Below, piece after piece: positions 46,311 to 55,484 of a stretch of 64,000 nucleotides of DNA. This stretch comes from CAZASK01 sp964487845 (GTDB taxonomy: Bacteria; Chlamydiota; Chlamydiia; Chlamydiales; FEN-1388). The notes under the pieces were generated by a model, which had not been told where the DNA came from, did not search any database, and saw only the letters and a list, made by a program, of their open reading frames with translations. Each line of letters starts with the position of its first letter. Positions within the stretch are counted from its first letter, which is position 1. The position numbers and the translations under genes were made by a program. Location of the stretch: assembly GCA_964487845.1 (NCBI GenBank), contig CAZASK010000007.1:10772-74771 (forward strand). The letters run 5' to 3'.

Positions 46311-46478
46311 TAGACCTCTTACGTAATTAAGGGTTCGTCGCTTTTTGGGATTATTTTGGCCGCTTTTCGATTCGAATTACAGGGGTAATATCAACGGATA
46401 TAATCCCTGTAATTCGAATCGAAAAGCGGCTCAAAAGAACCCGAAAATCGACAGAACCTTAATTACGCAAGAGGTCTA
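46311..46478. mobile_element. Palindromic MITE, copy 2 (168 bp)
   Basis: Same length and sequence as the copy at 16720-16887 apart from three substitutions: one in the left terminal repeat (near 46321) and two in the right arm (near 46424-46430), where copy 2 keeps better pairing with the left arm. The last three bases (46476-46478) are the complement of the holB stop codon TAG. Removing the element and one TA gives a TAA in the same place, so the insertion replaced the stop without changing the protein. Both ends carry TA. Confidence 0.9.
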
Positions 46479-47408
46479 TTTTTGCAGGCGAGAAATCAGC
46501 GTCTCAAAAACATTTTGCACAGGCGTCGAACGCTCTAAGGCAAGTTTTGCAAATGACAGCACTTCATTCACATACTCTAAAGAAATAACAGGTAAAGAAG
46601 ATTCCGCATCAGGAAACAGACAATGGTTGGATTCCCCATGTACATGGTGGACATGCCTGTCCCGATAAAGGCCATATATCATGCATAAAAGCCTCTCTAC
46701 TTCCTCAAACCACTGAGTCGTAACAGCGCCTTCTATCTCTTGCTCGATTTTTTGCTTTTGATGCGCATTCATCTCTTTTACAGCTGCTGTATAAAAGGCG
46801 CCGATCTCCTTTTCAAGAGCCCGTTTTTTCATGTCGAGTGCTGACGCGATATATAAAGCTGCATCTGCAATATCTGCAAAACGAGGACCAGATGCGAGCA
46901 ATTTCACCATTTCCTTGGGATCGAGAGCACACTCTTCAAAAGGTCTTGCTTCATAAAAACCTATCTTCATTGCCCGAGAGCGTATCGTCGGTAATAAGAG
47001 CTCTTCTTTTGTCGTCAGCAAAATAATCGCCGTCTGTCCAAGTGGTTCTTCTAGGTTTTTCAAAAGCGCATTTGCTGAAGTAGGGAGCATCCGCTCTGCA
47101 GCTTCTACAATAAAAACTTTTCCAGCAGCTTCGTAGGGCTCATAGGCCATCTTCTCAAGCATCAGCCGTATGGAATCTATAGGGTGCAATCCAAGCTTGC
47201 CCTCTGTCGCTATGATGTGAATATCAGGATAGGTAGTCGAAAATGTATGAGAAGAGATACTTTGCAGCCACTGTTTTGCGAAATTAAGCGCTTCCTTCTT
47301 CATGACAGCAAGAGTAGACCCAGAAAAGAGCATGAGATGAGGCACCCTCTTTTGCTCAATACAGTGTGCCAAGATGCGCTCGTGGATCCTCATCTTTGAA
47401 TCGCTCAC
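46476..47408 (-). CDS. holB: DNA polymerase III delta-prime subunit
   Basis: A 310-residue clamp-loader subunit. The segments VPHLMLFSG, KVFIVEAAERMLPTSANALLKNLEEP and TTKEELLLPTIRSRA are the delta-prime/gamma family pattern, including the SRC-like region spelled SRA here. The P-loop is degenerate (SGSTLAVMKK), as expected for a subunit that does not bind ATP. The start is a GTG that overlaps the tmk stop (GTGA); ATG 47393 is an alternative. The stop codon TAG lies in the end of the MITE. It belongs to the gyrB-gyrA-tmk-holB operon. Confidence 0.9.
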   Translation of the reverse strand: MSDSKMRIHERILAHCIEQKRVPHLMLFSGSTLAVMKKEALNFAKQWLQSISSHTFSTTYPDIHIIATEGKLGLHPIDSIRLMLEKMAYEPYEAAGKVFIVEAAERMLPTSANALLKNLEEPLGQTAIILLTTKEELLLPTIRSRAMKIGFYEARPFEECALDPKEMVKLLASGPRFADIADAALYIASALDMKKRALEKEIGAFYTAAVKEMNAHQKQKIEQEIEGAVTTQWFEEVERLLCMIYGLYRDRHVHHVHGESNHCLFPDAESSLPVISLEYVNEVLSFAKLALERSTPVQNVFETLISRLQK

Positions 47409-48037
47409 ACTTTTTTTCTCGCTCTTCTGTCAATGATACATTGCAACGCTTCATGAAAAAGCTGCTCTCTTGGCAATAGCCCATCAAGGACGACCATCCG
47501 CTCCGGCTCAAGGCGCGCTATATCTAAAAAGGCAGCTCTTACCTTCTGATGAAAATGAATTTTCTCATCTTCGATTCTGTCTAACACAGCCCTTCCCTTA
47601 GTTCTCTCAAGCCCAATAGCAGGATCTATATCTATAAAAAAAGTAAGGTCTGGAACCAAACCAGAGGTAGCTATCAAGCACACCTCTCGGGCCATCTCAG
47701 TACCTAACTCCCTTCCAACACCTTGATATGCTACCGTAGAATCTGAAAAACGATCACATAAAACGAGCGATCCTTGATTGAGAGCGGGCTGTATACACTC
47801 TTCGACATGTTGCGCACGAGATGCCAAAAATAAAAACAGCTCTGCCTTCGCACACACCTTGAGATGGGGATGATGGAGAAGAAAATTTCTCAACTCTTCC
47901 CCAAACAGCGTTCCGCCAGGCTCTCTCGTCATGCACACTGTGAGCTCCTCACTGACAAAGCGATCATGGAGACTCTTGAGAAGCGTCGACTTGCCAGCGC
48001 CTTCACCGCCTTCAAATGTTACGAAAAAACCTCTCAT
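47405..48037 (-). CDS. tmk: Thymidylate kinase
   Basis: A 210-residue kinase that makes dTDP from dTMP. It has the P-loop FEGGEGAGKSTLL (Lys16), the substrate motif TREPGGT and the DRFSDSTVAYQG segment. The ATG overlaps the gyrA stop (ATGA), and its own stop overlaps holB. Placing nucleotide supply, gyrase and clamp loader in one operon is the chlamydial gene order. Confidence 0.96.
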   Translation of the reverse strand: MRGFFVTFEGGEGAGKSTLLKSLHDRFVSEELTVCMTREPGGTLFGEELRNFLLHHPHLKVCAKAELFLFLASRAQHVEECIQPALNQGSLVLCDRFSDSTVAYQGVGRELGTEMAREVCLIATSGLVPDLTFFIDIDPAIGLERTKGRAVLDRIEDEKIHFHQKVRAAFLDIARLEPERMVVLDGLLPREQLFHEALQCIIDRRARKKV

Positions 48038-50550
48038 GCTGGCAGTGTCTCATCAGAAGAGGGCGTCTGCGCTACTTCGCTACCGGGCTCACACGCTACA
48101 TCTGCATCGCCAAGAGAAATTTTTTGTACCGCAATGATTGCGTCATCTTTCAAATTCGCTAACTTGACTCCTTGCGTGTTGCGGCCCATAACGCGCACAT
48201 CTTCTAACTTAATACGTATCGTCTGTCCAGACTTCGACACCATGAGCAGACCATCCTGATCTGTCACTGAGATCGCTCCTGCAACAGCTCCATTGCGCTC
48301 GTTTGTGATGATAGAGCGCACGCCCACCCCACCACGATGTGCTTTTCTAAACTCATCTACTTGTGATTTTTTCCCGAAGCCATTTTCACAGACGACAAGA
48401 ATAGTCTCACTTCCTGAAACAACCTCACAGCCTACTACACGGTCTGTATTACTTTTAAGCGTGACACCTTTTACACCGCGTGCCGTCCTGCCCATATTGC
48501 GGACTTCCGCTTCATCAAAACGCACTGCCATGCCATTTTGTGTAAAGAGCATGATCTCTTGCCCTTGTGTCACCATTTTTGCAGCAATCAATTCATCTTC
48601 ATCATCTATCGAGAGGGCGATGATGCCTTTTCTACGTGGATGGCTAAAATCTTCAAGCGACGTCTTCTTGACCACGCCTTGCTTGGTCACAAGGAGAATG
48701 GAAGCCTCTGGATGAAACTCCTCTACTTTCAAGACACATGCTACTCTTTCGTTTGGCAATAGACCTTCGAGTAAGTTTACAAGCGCTTTACCCTTCGACT
48801 TCCTACCTGTATCTGGAATTTGCCATACCTTGATCCAGTGGCAACGCCCGAACTGGGTGAAAATAAGAAGATAGTCATGGGTGGATGCAACATAGACACT
48901 CTTCATGGCGTCATCTTCTTTCTTCGAGTCGAAGCCAGTTACTCCCTGGCCACCACGTCTTTGTTCACGGAAGGTGTTGATAGGCATTCTCTTGATGTAG
49001 TCATCTTCTGACATCGTGATGACCACCTGTTCGTCAGCGATGAGATCTTCCATCTCCATCTCGCTTTCAGCTGCGATAATCTGCGTCTTTCTCTCAGACT
49101 TTTTGTATCTTTCAATCACCTCTAAGAGTTCATTGCGGATGATATCGCGTACCATTGCCTCAGAAGCTAATACTGCTTTGTAGTAGGCGATTTTTTCCAT
49201 CAACTTGTTGTACTCATCCGTGATTTTGTCTCTTTCCAATGCAGTAAGCTGGTAGAGACGAAGCTCTAAGATTGCCTGCGCTTGTCTTTCTGAAAATCCA
49301 AAGCTATTAACAAGGCCAATCTTTGCCTCTTCTTTTGAACCACTTGCGCGTATTAACTTCACCACGTCATCAAGGATATCGAGCGCTTTCAGATAACCTG
49401 CAAGTATATGGGCTCTTGCTTCAGCTTGGTTTAACTCAAAGCGTGTTCTTCTGCGAATCACCTCAATGCGGTGGTCCACCCACGCGCCAATCATATGGCG
49501 GATGTTCATCAATCGAGGCAAGCCCTTATCCAGTGCCAACATGTTGCAGCCAAAGGTCACCTGAAGGTCACTAAACTTATACAGTTGGTTGATGACAACT
49601 TCTGGAATTTCTCCCTTCTTCAACTCGATGACAATACGCATTCCTTCCAGATCTGACTCATCGCGTAAATCGGAAATGCCGGTAATCGTTTTTTCCTGAA
49701 TGAGCTCTGCTACACGCTCGATAAGCCGCGATTTATTGACGTTATAGGGAATCTCAGAAATCGCCAGCCTCTGGCGGCCCTGTGTCTCTGGGATATCTTC
49801 TACTTGCACGACACCTCGTATCACGAGCTTACCACGCCCTGTATGAAACGCCTCTTTTACACCACGCCATCCACAGATGATTCCACCTGTTGGGAAATCA
49901 GGACCTGGCATCACCTTCATAATATCATCAACGGAGACCGCTGGATTTTCCAATACCAATAAGGTCGCCTTCACGACTTCAATAAGATTATGAGGCGGTA
50001 TATTGGTAGCCATACCTACGGCAATACCTGAAGAGCCATTACACAGAAGATTAGGAAATTTTGAAGGGAAGACTACAGGCTCTTTTTTCGTCTCGTCATA
50101 GTTTGGCACAAAGTCCACAGTGTCTTTATCCAAGTCTTCCATGAGATGGCTTGCTGCATGGGTCAACCTCGCTTCTGTATATCGCATAGCTGCTGGGGTG
50201 TCGCCATCTACAGATCCAAAGTTACCTTGTCCGTCGATCAAAGAATAGCGCATAATCCACTCTTGCGCCATACGGACAAGCGTCGGATAGATGACAGTCT
50301 CTCCGTGAGGGTGGTAGTCCCCTGATGTATCACCGCAAATCTTTGCACATTTTCTATGCTTGGCTCCAGGACTCAAGCTCAGCTGCTTCATCGCAAAGAG
50401 AATACGCCTTTGTGACGGCTTGAGACCATCACGCACATCAGGTAGTGCACGCGATATAATCACTGACATCGAATAGCGAAGGTAGCTTTCCTTAAGCTCT
50501 TCTTCTACACTGCGCGTGATGATTGACTCGTTTTCCGTATAGGAGGTCAT
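48034..50550 (-). CDS. gyrA: DNA gyrase subunit A
   Basis: An 838-residue subunit that cuts and rejoins DNA. The active Tyr124 lies in AAMRYTEARL (E. coli Tyr122). The GyrA box and six-bladed C-terminal wrapping domain follow. In the quinolone region, HPHGETVIYP places Thr85 and Pro89 at the positions of E. coli Ser83 and Asp87. GAGGAG lies before the ATG. It starts 10 bases after the gyrB stop. Confidence 0.98.
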   Translation of the reverse strand: MTSYTENESIITRSVEEELKESYLRYSMSVIISRALPDVRDGLKPSQRRILFAMKQLSLSPGAKHRKCAKICGDTSGDYHPHGETVIYPTLVRMAQEWIMRYSLIDGQGNFGSVDGDTPAAMRYTEARLTHAASHLMEDLDKDTVDFVPNYDETKKEPVVFPSKFPNLLCNGSSGIAVGMATNIPPHNLIEVVKATLLVLENPAVSVDDIMKVMPGPDFPTGGIICGWRGVKEAFHTGRGKLVIRGVVQVEDIPETQGRQRLAISEIPYNVNKSRLIERVAELIQEKTITGISDLRDESDLEGMRIVIELKKGEIPEVVINQLYKFSDLQVTFGCNMLALDKGLPRLMNIRHMIGAWVDHRIEVIRRRTRFELNQAEARAHILAGYLKALDILDDVVKLIRASGSKEEAKIGLVNSFGFSERQAQAILELRLYQLTALERDKITDEYNKLMEKIAYYKAVLASEAMVRDIIRNELLEVIERYKKSERKTQIIAAESEMEMEDLIADEQVVITMSEDDYIKRMPINTFREQRRGGQGVTGFDSKKEDDAMKSVYVASTHDYLLIFTQFGRCHWIKVWQIPDTGRKSKGKALVNLLEGLLPNERVACVLKVEEFHPEASILLVTKQGVVKKTSLEDFSHPRRKGIIALSIDDEDELIAAKMVTQGQEIMLFTQNGMAVRFDEAEVRNMGRTARGVKGVTLKSNTDRVVGCEVVSGSETILVVCENGFGKKSQVDEFRKAHRGGVGVRSIITNERNGAVAGAISVTDQDGLLMVSKSGQTIRIKLEDVRVMGRNTQGVKLANLKDDAIIAVQKISLGDADVACEPGSEVAQTPSSDETLPA

Positions 50551-50560
50551 TGATATCTCC

Positions 50561-53077
50561 TCAAATGTCTAAATTCTTTACTGCAAGAGCGTGCTGCTCA
50601 ATAAATGCTCTTCTTGGTGGCACCTCTTCACCCATCAACATCGTAAACATATGTTCTGCGGCGACCAAGTCAGCCAATGTCACACGCACAAGCGTGCGCA
50701 TTTTAGGATCCATCGTCGTCTCTCTAAGTTGCTCAGGGTTCATCTCTCCCAAGCCCTTATAACGCTGGATTTCAAGATCTCGTCTTCCATGCTCTCTGAT
50801 AGCCTCAATCGTGTCCTTGAGTGTGTAGAGGGGCTCTTGCCTGCTATTCTCGACAACGGTATAGAGAACCTCACCATTGGCTGTAATATATTGATCGAGT
50901 GAACATCCAATGTAGGCAAGCTGCTTTTGCAAGCTCTCCAGCACCTGTTCATCGAAAAATTCAATAAAGGAAATCCCCTTAGGACGAAATTCCTTCATCT
51001 CCGCAGTCACCTCTTCAGCAGGTATTGACGCAAGAGTCTCTGCATGGCGCGCTCTTTGATTTTCTTCATGCTCGTTTCTTAAGTTGGCAAGCTCCTCTTC
51101 AGAGTAGACAAACTTGTGTTCATCAACGAGCGTTGCAGAAAATCGCGGTAGCAACCCTTCTGGACTTCTGCGGGCGATATATTCTCTGAATGGAACGCCT
51201 TTTCTCTCCACACGATTGATGAATGATTCAATCTCCAAAATAGCTTCAGACAACCTCTTCAGCTCATGCTGAGCGAGCTGTGCGCCATTTTTGTACAAGA
51301 CAATATCACTGAGCGCAAGCTCAAGTAAATAGTCATCCATCTCACGTTCTGAGTGAATATAGCGCCCTACTTTCTTACGGGTTACTTTAAATAATGGTGG
51401 CTGTGCGATATAGACATAGTTATTCTCAACAAGCTGAGGCATGTGACGGTAGAAAAATGTGAGCAAAAGCGTACGAATATGAGATCCATCGACGTCAGCA
51501 TCTGTCATGATGATAACTTTATGATAGCGCAATTTGTCGATCTGGAAATTTTCACGACCTATCCCGCAGCCAAGCGCTGAGACCATCGTCCCCACTTCTT
51601 CATTTTGCAGCACTTTATCAGGACGAGCTTTCTCTACGTTCAAGATCTTTCCACGAATTGGCAAGATAGCTTGAAAACGTCTGTCACGACCACCTTTGGC
51701 AGAGCCTCCAGCCGAATCTCCCTCTACGATATATATCTCACAAAGAGCCGGATTTTTTTCCTGGCAGTCAGTGAGTTTTCCAGGAAGACGCCCGCTATCA
51801 AGCGCTGTCTTTCTCAGCGTCATCTCACGAGCTCGCTTCGCCGCTTCTCGAGCCTGAGCTGCGATAATTGCCTTTTCTGCAATTGACTTAGCAATGACAG
51901 GATTCTCTCCTAAAAATATCGCCAGCTGCTCTCCAGTAATCTGCTGAGCTACCGAGCCTACATCACTATTTCCAAGACGCTGCTTCGTCTGCCCTTCAAA
52001 CTGAGGATTGGGCACCTTCACCGAAATCACCGCAGTCAACCCCTCTCTCATATCTTCGCCTGTCAGAGCAAGCTTATCTGAGCGAAGGAGGTTTTTTTCT
52101 TTAATATAGTTATTTAAAACGCGCGTAAGTGCTGTTGAAAACCCGGAAAGGTGCGTTCCACCTTGACGTGTGGCTATATTGTTGACATATGAGAAAATGG
52201 TTTCATTGTATCCATCATTCCATTGCATGGCAACTTCGACTTCAATAGTTCCATCATCGCCATCACGAATTCCTTTAAAAAACACAGGCGTTGGAAATAA
52301 AGTGCCCTTATGCTCGTTGAGATAGGATACAAAAGAAGAGAGGCCGCCTTGATAGCAAAATGAAACGTCGTCGCGAGCACTATCACGCTCATCACGAACC
52401 GTAATTTGAATGCCTGGATTTAAGAAAGCAAGCTCTCTCAAGCGAAGCGCCAGGGTGTCATACTCTACATCCAATACCCTCATCACTGTCTCGTCAGGCC
52501 AAAAAGTAACTTTCGTTCCGCGCTTTGAAGTCTCGCCAACGACAGCAAGTGATGAAACCACGCGGCCTTTGGAAAACTCCATCTCATAGATTTGACCTGC
52601 TTTATAGACCTGGACAATCATCTTTTTAGAGAGAGCATTTACACAAGAGACACCAACACCATGCAAGCCGCCCGATACTTTATACGTATCTTTATCAAAC
52701 TTACCACCCGCATGGAGCACCGTCATGACGACCTCGAGAGCTGTGACATCTCTTCCTCTTCTCAGCGATTCTTTTTCATGCCTGTCTACAGGGATTCCTC
52801 GGCCATTATCTTCTACAGTTATTGCATGATCTCGGTGAAGAATGACATCGATGGATGTACAGAATCCAGCCATAGCTTCGTCGATACAGTTATCGACCAC
52901 TTCATACACCAGCTGATGCAAACCATTGATACCAGTGTCACCAATATACATACCAGGTCGCTCACGAACCGCCTCAAGACCTTCTAAAACGGTGATAGAA
53001 CTCGCCGTATATTGTTTTTTTTCTTGATCTGAGAGCGCATCATCTTTTTTATCAGTAACCATAGTGTTATGAACCAT
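50561..53077 (-). CDS. gyrB: DNA gyrase subunit B
   Basis: An 838-residue ATPase subunit of gyrase. The GHKL site shows VDNCIDEAMAG, EDNGRGIPVD and GLHGVGVSCVNALS. The TOPRIM domain has EGDSAGGSAKGGRDR and the metal motif MTDADVDGSHIRTL. An ATG at 53077 is used; a second one 5 codons later is possible. It is close to the E. coli length and has the extended C-terminal part that enterobacterial GyrB has. Upstream lies dciA, 14 bases away. Confidence 0.98.
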   Translation of the reverse strand: MVHNTMVTDKKDDALSDQEKKQYTASSITVLEGLEAVRERPGMYIGDTGINGLHQLVYEVVDNCIDEAMAGFCTSIDVILHRDHAITVEDNGRGIPVDRHEKESLRRGRDVTALEVVMTVLHAGGKFDKDTYKVSGGLHGVGVSCVNALSKKMIVQVYKAGQIYEMEFSKGRVVSSLAVVGETSKRGTKVTFWPDETVMRVLDVEYDTLALRLRELAFLNPGIQITVRDERDSARDDVSFCYQGGLSSFVSYLNEHKGTLFPTPVFFKGIRDGDDGTIEVEVAMQWNDGYNETIFSYVNNIATRQGGTHLSGFSTALTRVLNNYIKEKNLLRSDKLALTGEDMREGLTAVISVKVPNPQFEGQTKQRLGNSDVGSVAQQITGEQLAIFLGENPVIAKSIAEKAIIAAQAREAAKRAREMTLRKTALDSGRLPGKLTDCQEKNPALCEIYIVEGDSAGGSAKGGRDRRFQAILPIRGKILNVEKARPDKVLQNEEVGTMVSALGCGIGRENFQIDKLRYHKVIIMTDADVDGSHIRTLLLTFFYRHMPQLVENNYVYIAQPPLFKVTRKKVGRYIHSEREMDDYLLELALSDIVLYKNGAQLAQHELKRLSEAILEIESFINRVERKGVPFREYIARRSPEGLLPRFSATLVDEHKFVYSEEELANLRNEHEENQRARHAETLASIPAEEVTAEMKEFRPKGISFIEFFDEQVLESLQKQLAYIGCSLDQYITANGEVLYTVVENSRQEPLYTLKDTIEAIREHGRRDLEIQRYKGLGEMNPEQLRETTMDPKMRTLVRVTLADLVAAEHMFTMLMGEEVPPRRAFIEQHALAVKNLDI

Positions 53078-53091
53078 TTCCTCTACCTTTT

Positions 53092-53433
53092 CTAGGCACC
53101 TATTCGAAATACAATATTTTTTATCACTGTCTGCGGAAAACGCACGCGGTACTGCTCGAGCACTCTTCCTTTATCCGCAGGATTTGCAATAAGACTCATT
53201 GTTGCTGAATTTTTTACATGAACGTATAACACACCCTCATCAAAACGCACAGCTTTTGTATACACTGCAAAAGCAGGGCCAATAATCTCGGGCCACACGT
53301 CAACTATTGCAGCAGGAGCGACCTTATATCGAACCTGAATCTGCCTCATAGCCTCGGGCAATAAATCTACCAATTTTTTTGAGGTAAGATATGGTCCGTC
53401 ATAGTAGCCTGAGCGCTTTTTCTGTGAACTCAT
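53092..53433 (-). CDS. dciA: DUF721 protein, DciA-like helicase loader
   Basis: A 113-residue DUF721 protein. The pattern VYTKAVRFDEGVLYVHVKNSA, with W in DVWPEIIGPAFA before it, is the KH-like DciA domain. DciA loads the replicative helicase DnaB in bacteria that lack DnaC. The basic N-terminal 20 residues fit DNA or DnaB binding. AAGGAAG precedes the ATG. Its place at the head of the gyrB-gyrA-tmk-holB operon supports a replication role. Confidence 0.8.
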   Translation of the reverse strand: MSSQKKRSGYYDGPYLTSKKLVDLLPEAMRQIQVRYKVAPAAIVDVWPEIIGPAFAVYTKAVRFDEGVLYVHVKNSATMSLIANPADKGRVLEQYRVRFPQTVIKNIVFRIGA

Positions 53434-53506
53434 AATCTTCCTTAAAAGCAGAAGGCAATTGTATCAAATTTTACAACACACACGCAAGTGGTTTTCTACT
53501 CATTTT

Positions 53507-55366
53507 CTACAAATTTGCAGCACAGCGAAACCCATATGTTCCATTCGCTACTCCTGGATTATTTCGATGCCTTTTGGTACATCGCAAATCCTCCTTCAAA
53601 CTTTTCCAGCAACCCCCTCTTAAAACACGATAGACCCCTTGTGAAGGACCTGTGATCATACCAGGTTCTTGGCTGGCAGCTTCATAGGAATTATACTCAT
53701 ACCAGTCTTGGCACCACTCATATACATTGCCGCACATATCGTAGAGGCCATATCCATTTGGTGGATAGCTCATCACACCTGTTGTGTCGGAGCTAAAAAA
53801 ATTCGCCTGCGTCTTCTCTATAGTCTCGCCAGTTGGATAGAGTGGATTTTCTAGACCGCCACAACATGCCACCTCCCACTCCGCTTCTGTAGGCAGTCTC
53901 CTTCCTATCCAGCGAGCATATGCGGATGCGCCATACCAGGTCACTCCCACCACAGGATGTTTTGCATAGCCAGGCTCAACACTGTATTTACCTGCACTTT
54001 TCTTAATCCGCGACTCTCGAAGCCTGATGATATCATGATTATGTGCATCTTTTTCTTCACCTATCGCCTCTAAAAAGCGTACAAATTGCTCATTGGTAAC
54101 AGGGTGCATATCTATTGCAAATGAGGGCAACTTCAACGCATGCCGTGGCATCTCGTCACGGCAGCCGTGATTACTGCCTCTATAATATTCATCTTGAGGT
54201 ACAAGAATCATCTCAGTCAGGATTGGATTTACAATCCTTACCTCTCGCTTTTCGGGATGATACTCTTTTACTACGCGCTCAAGATTGGGCAAAATAGAAG
54301 ATGACCCTTGAGACTGTATCTGAGGAAATAGATCAAATTGATGCGTCTCTACTGCATGCAAAGCAGCCAACATAGCTGGTTCTTCTTTGTGCAGCATCTC
54401 TTTCAAGACGGCAACACCCGCTTGCGCAAATTGATCTTTGGCAACATCGCATACATGCATCTGATTAGAAGCTCTTTGGAGCACATCCTGCAGCTCTTTT
54501 ACCCTCTTATCAGGATCGGGTTGCAAGCACTCCGTAACAACAAGATCCCAGTTACAACTCATCTCTTTTCTGATTTTGCTTGGAAGAACAAAACATCCTT
54601 CAGGATAGACTCCAGTCAATAAACAATAGATTAAAACACCAAATGCATAGACATCGGCCGCCGCCCCCACGGCCACATCTGCACGCTTTTGCTCTGGTGC
54701 CAAAAACGAAAAATTCTGCAAAAATGAAAAATGAAGTGCAGATAGGCTTTGCGGATCTATAGCAGGCGAAGGATAATGATCGCAGGCGGCGTGTAAGTCT
54801 GTAGAGAGCGCGCGAGCACAGGCTGCAAAAGAGCGAGTAAGTGCAGCTCCTATCCCTATGAGCTTTGACAAACCAAAGTCGCTTATATAAAGATGAAAAG
54901 GGAGATCAGGCTGTAGCGGCGCACCCACAAGGATGTTATTCCACTTGAAAGAGCGATGCACGATTTTTCTCTCATGCGCCCAGTCAAGTGCTGCGGCAAG
55001 TTGCGTTGCTATGAAAAGAATCGTATCTTCTTTTAAGTTTTTATTTTCTGCACAGAAAAAATCCCATAAATTGACAGACTCTCCTCGCGAATCTACGATA
55101 AAATCTTCAGTGAGAAAATAGGCGCCTTGCGAAAAAGAGACGTTGTATGTTTTTACAATATTTGGATGCTGTAAGCTGGCTATCGATGCTATTTCTTCTT
55201 CAAATCTCGCGCAGAACGCCTTATCTTGAGCAAGCTCTTCTGGCAGCACCTTGAGGGCATACCGTTTTTTAGTAAACCTGTGCTCCCCCAAATAAAGCGC
55301 ACCAAATGACCCATGCCCTATTTGTTTGATGAGCCTACAGTCGCCCAAAACACGCACCTCATCCAC
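53507..55366 (-). CDS. pkn1: Ser/Thr kinase-like protein fused to FGE-sulfatase domain (Pkn1-like)
   Basis: A 619-residue fusion. Residues 10-280 form a eukaryotic-type kinase with Gly loop IGHGSFGALYLG, Lys39 in YALKVLP and ISDFGLSK (Asp163). The catalytic loop reads HRSFKWNN: the usual Asp is Ser139, while Lys141 and Asn144 are kept. A linker of about 100 residues leads to an FGE/SUMF1-like domain, with FAIDMHPVTNEQFVRFL, GVTWYGASAYARWIGRRLPTEAEWE, CGNVYEWC and RVLRGGCW. The length and layout match chlamydial Pkn1. The start is GTG with GAGG upstream. Catalytic activity is doubtful, and a pseudokinase or scaffold is possible. Confidence 0.85.
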   Translation of the reverse strand: MDEVRVLGDCRLIKQIGHGSFGALYLGEHRFTKKRYALKVLPEELAQDKAFCARFEEEIASIASLQHPNIVKTYNVSFSQGAYFLTEDFIVDSRGESVNLWDFFCAENKNLKEDTILFIATQLAAALDWAHERKIVHRSFKWNNILVGAPLQPDLPFHLYISDFGLSKLIGIGAALTRSFAACARALSTDLHAACDHYPSPAIDPQSLSALHFSFLQNFSFLAPEQKRADVAVGAAADVYAFGVLIYCLLTGVYPEGCFVLPSKIRKEMSCNWDLVVTECLQPDPDKRVKELQDVLQRASNQMHVCDVAKDQFAQAGVAVLKEMLHKEEPAMLAALHAVETHQFDLFPQIQSQGSSSILPNLERVVKEYHPEKREVRIVNPILTEMILVPQDEYYRGSNHGCRDEMPRHALKLPSFAIDMHPVTNEQFVRFLEAIGEEKDAHNHDIIRLRESRIKKSAGKYSVEPGYAKHPVVGVTWYGASAYARWIGRRLPTEAEWEVACCGGLENPLYPTGETIEKTQANFFSSDTTGVMSYPPNGYGLYDMCGNVYEWCQDWYEYNSYEAASQEPGMITGPSQGVYRVLRGGCWKSLKEDLRCTKRHRNNPGVANGTYGFRCAANL

Positions 55367-55484
55367 CTAGACACCTCACTTCTTTGCACACCCATACTAG
55401 AAGTAGTACTGTATATGAACCCTTTCATTTTATGCTACCATTTGGTACAGTTTCACTATTTACTTTCTCAAGGCCAGGAGTCAC

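Noticed and set aside
47864..48259. 131-codon plus-strand frame across tmk and gyrA
   Set aside because: It is antisense to two well-identified overlapping genes and has no features of its own.
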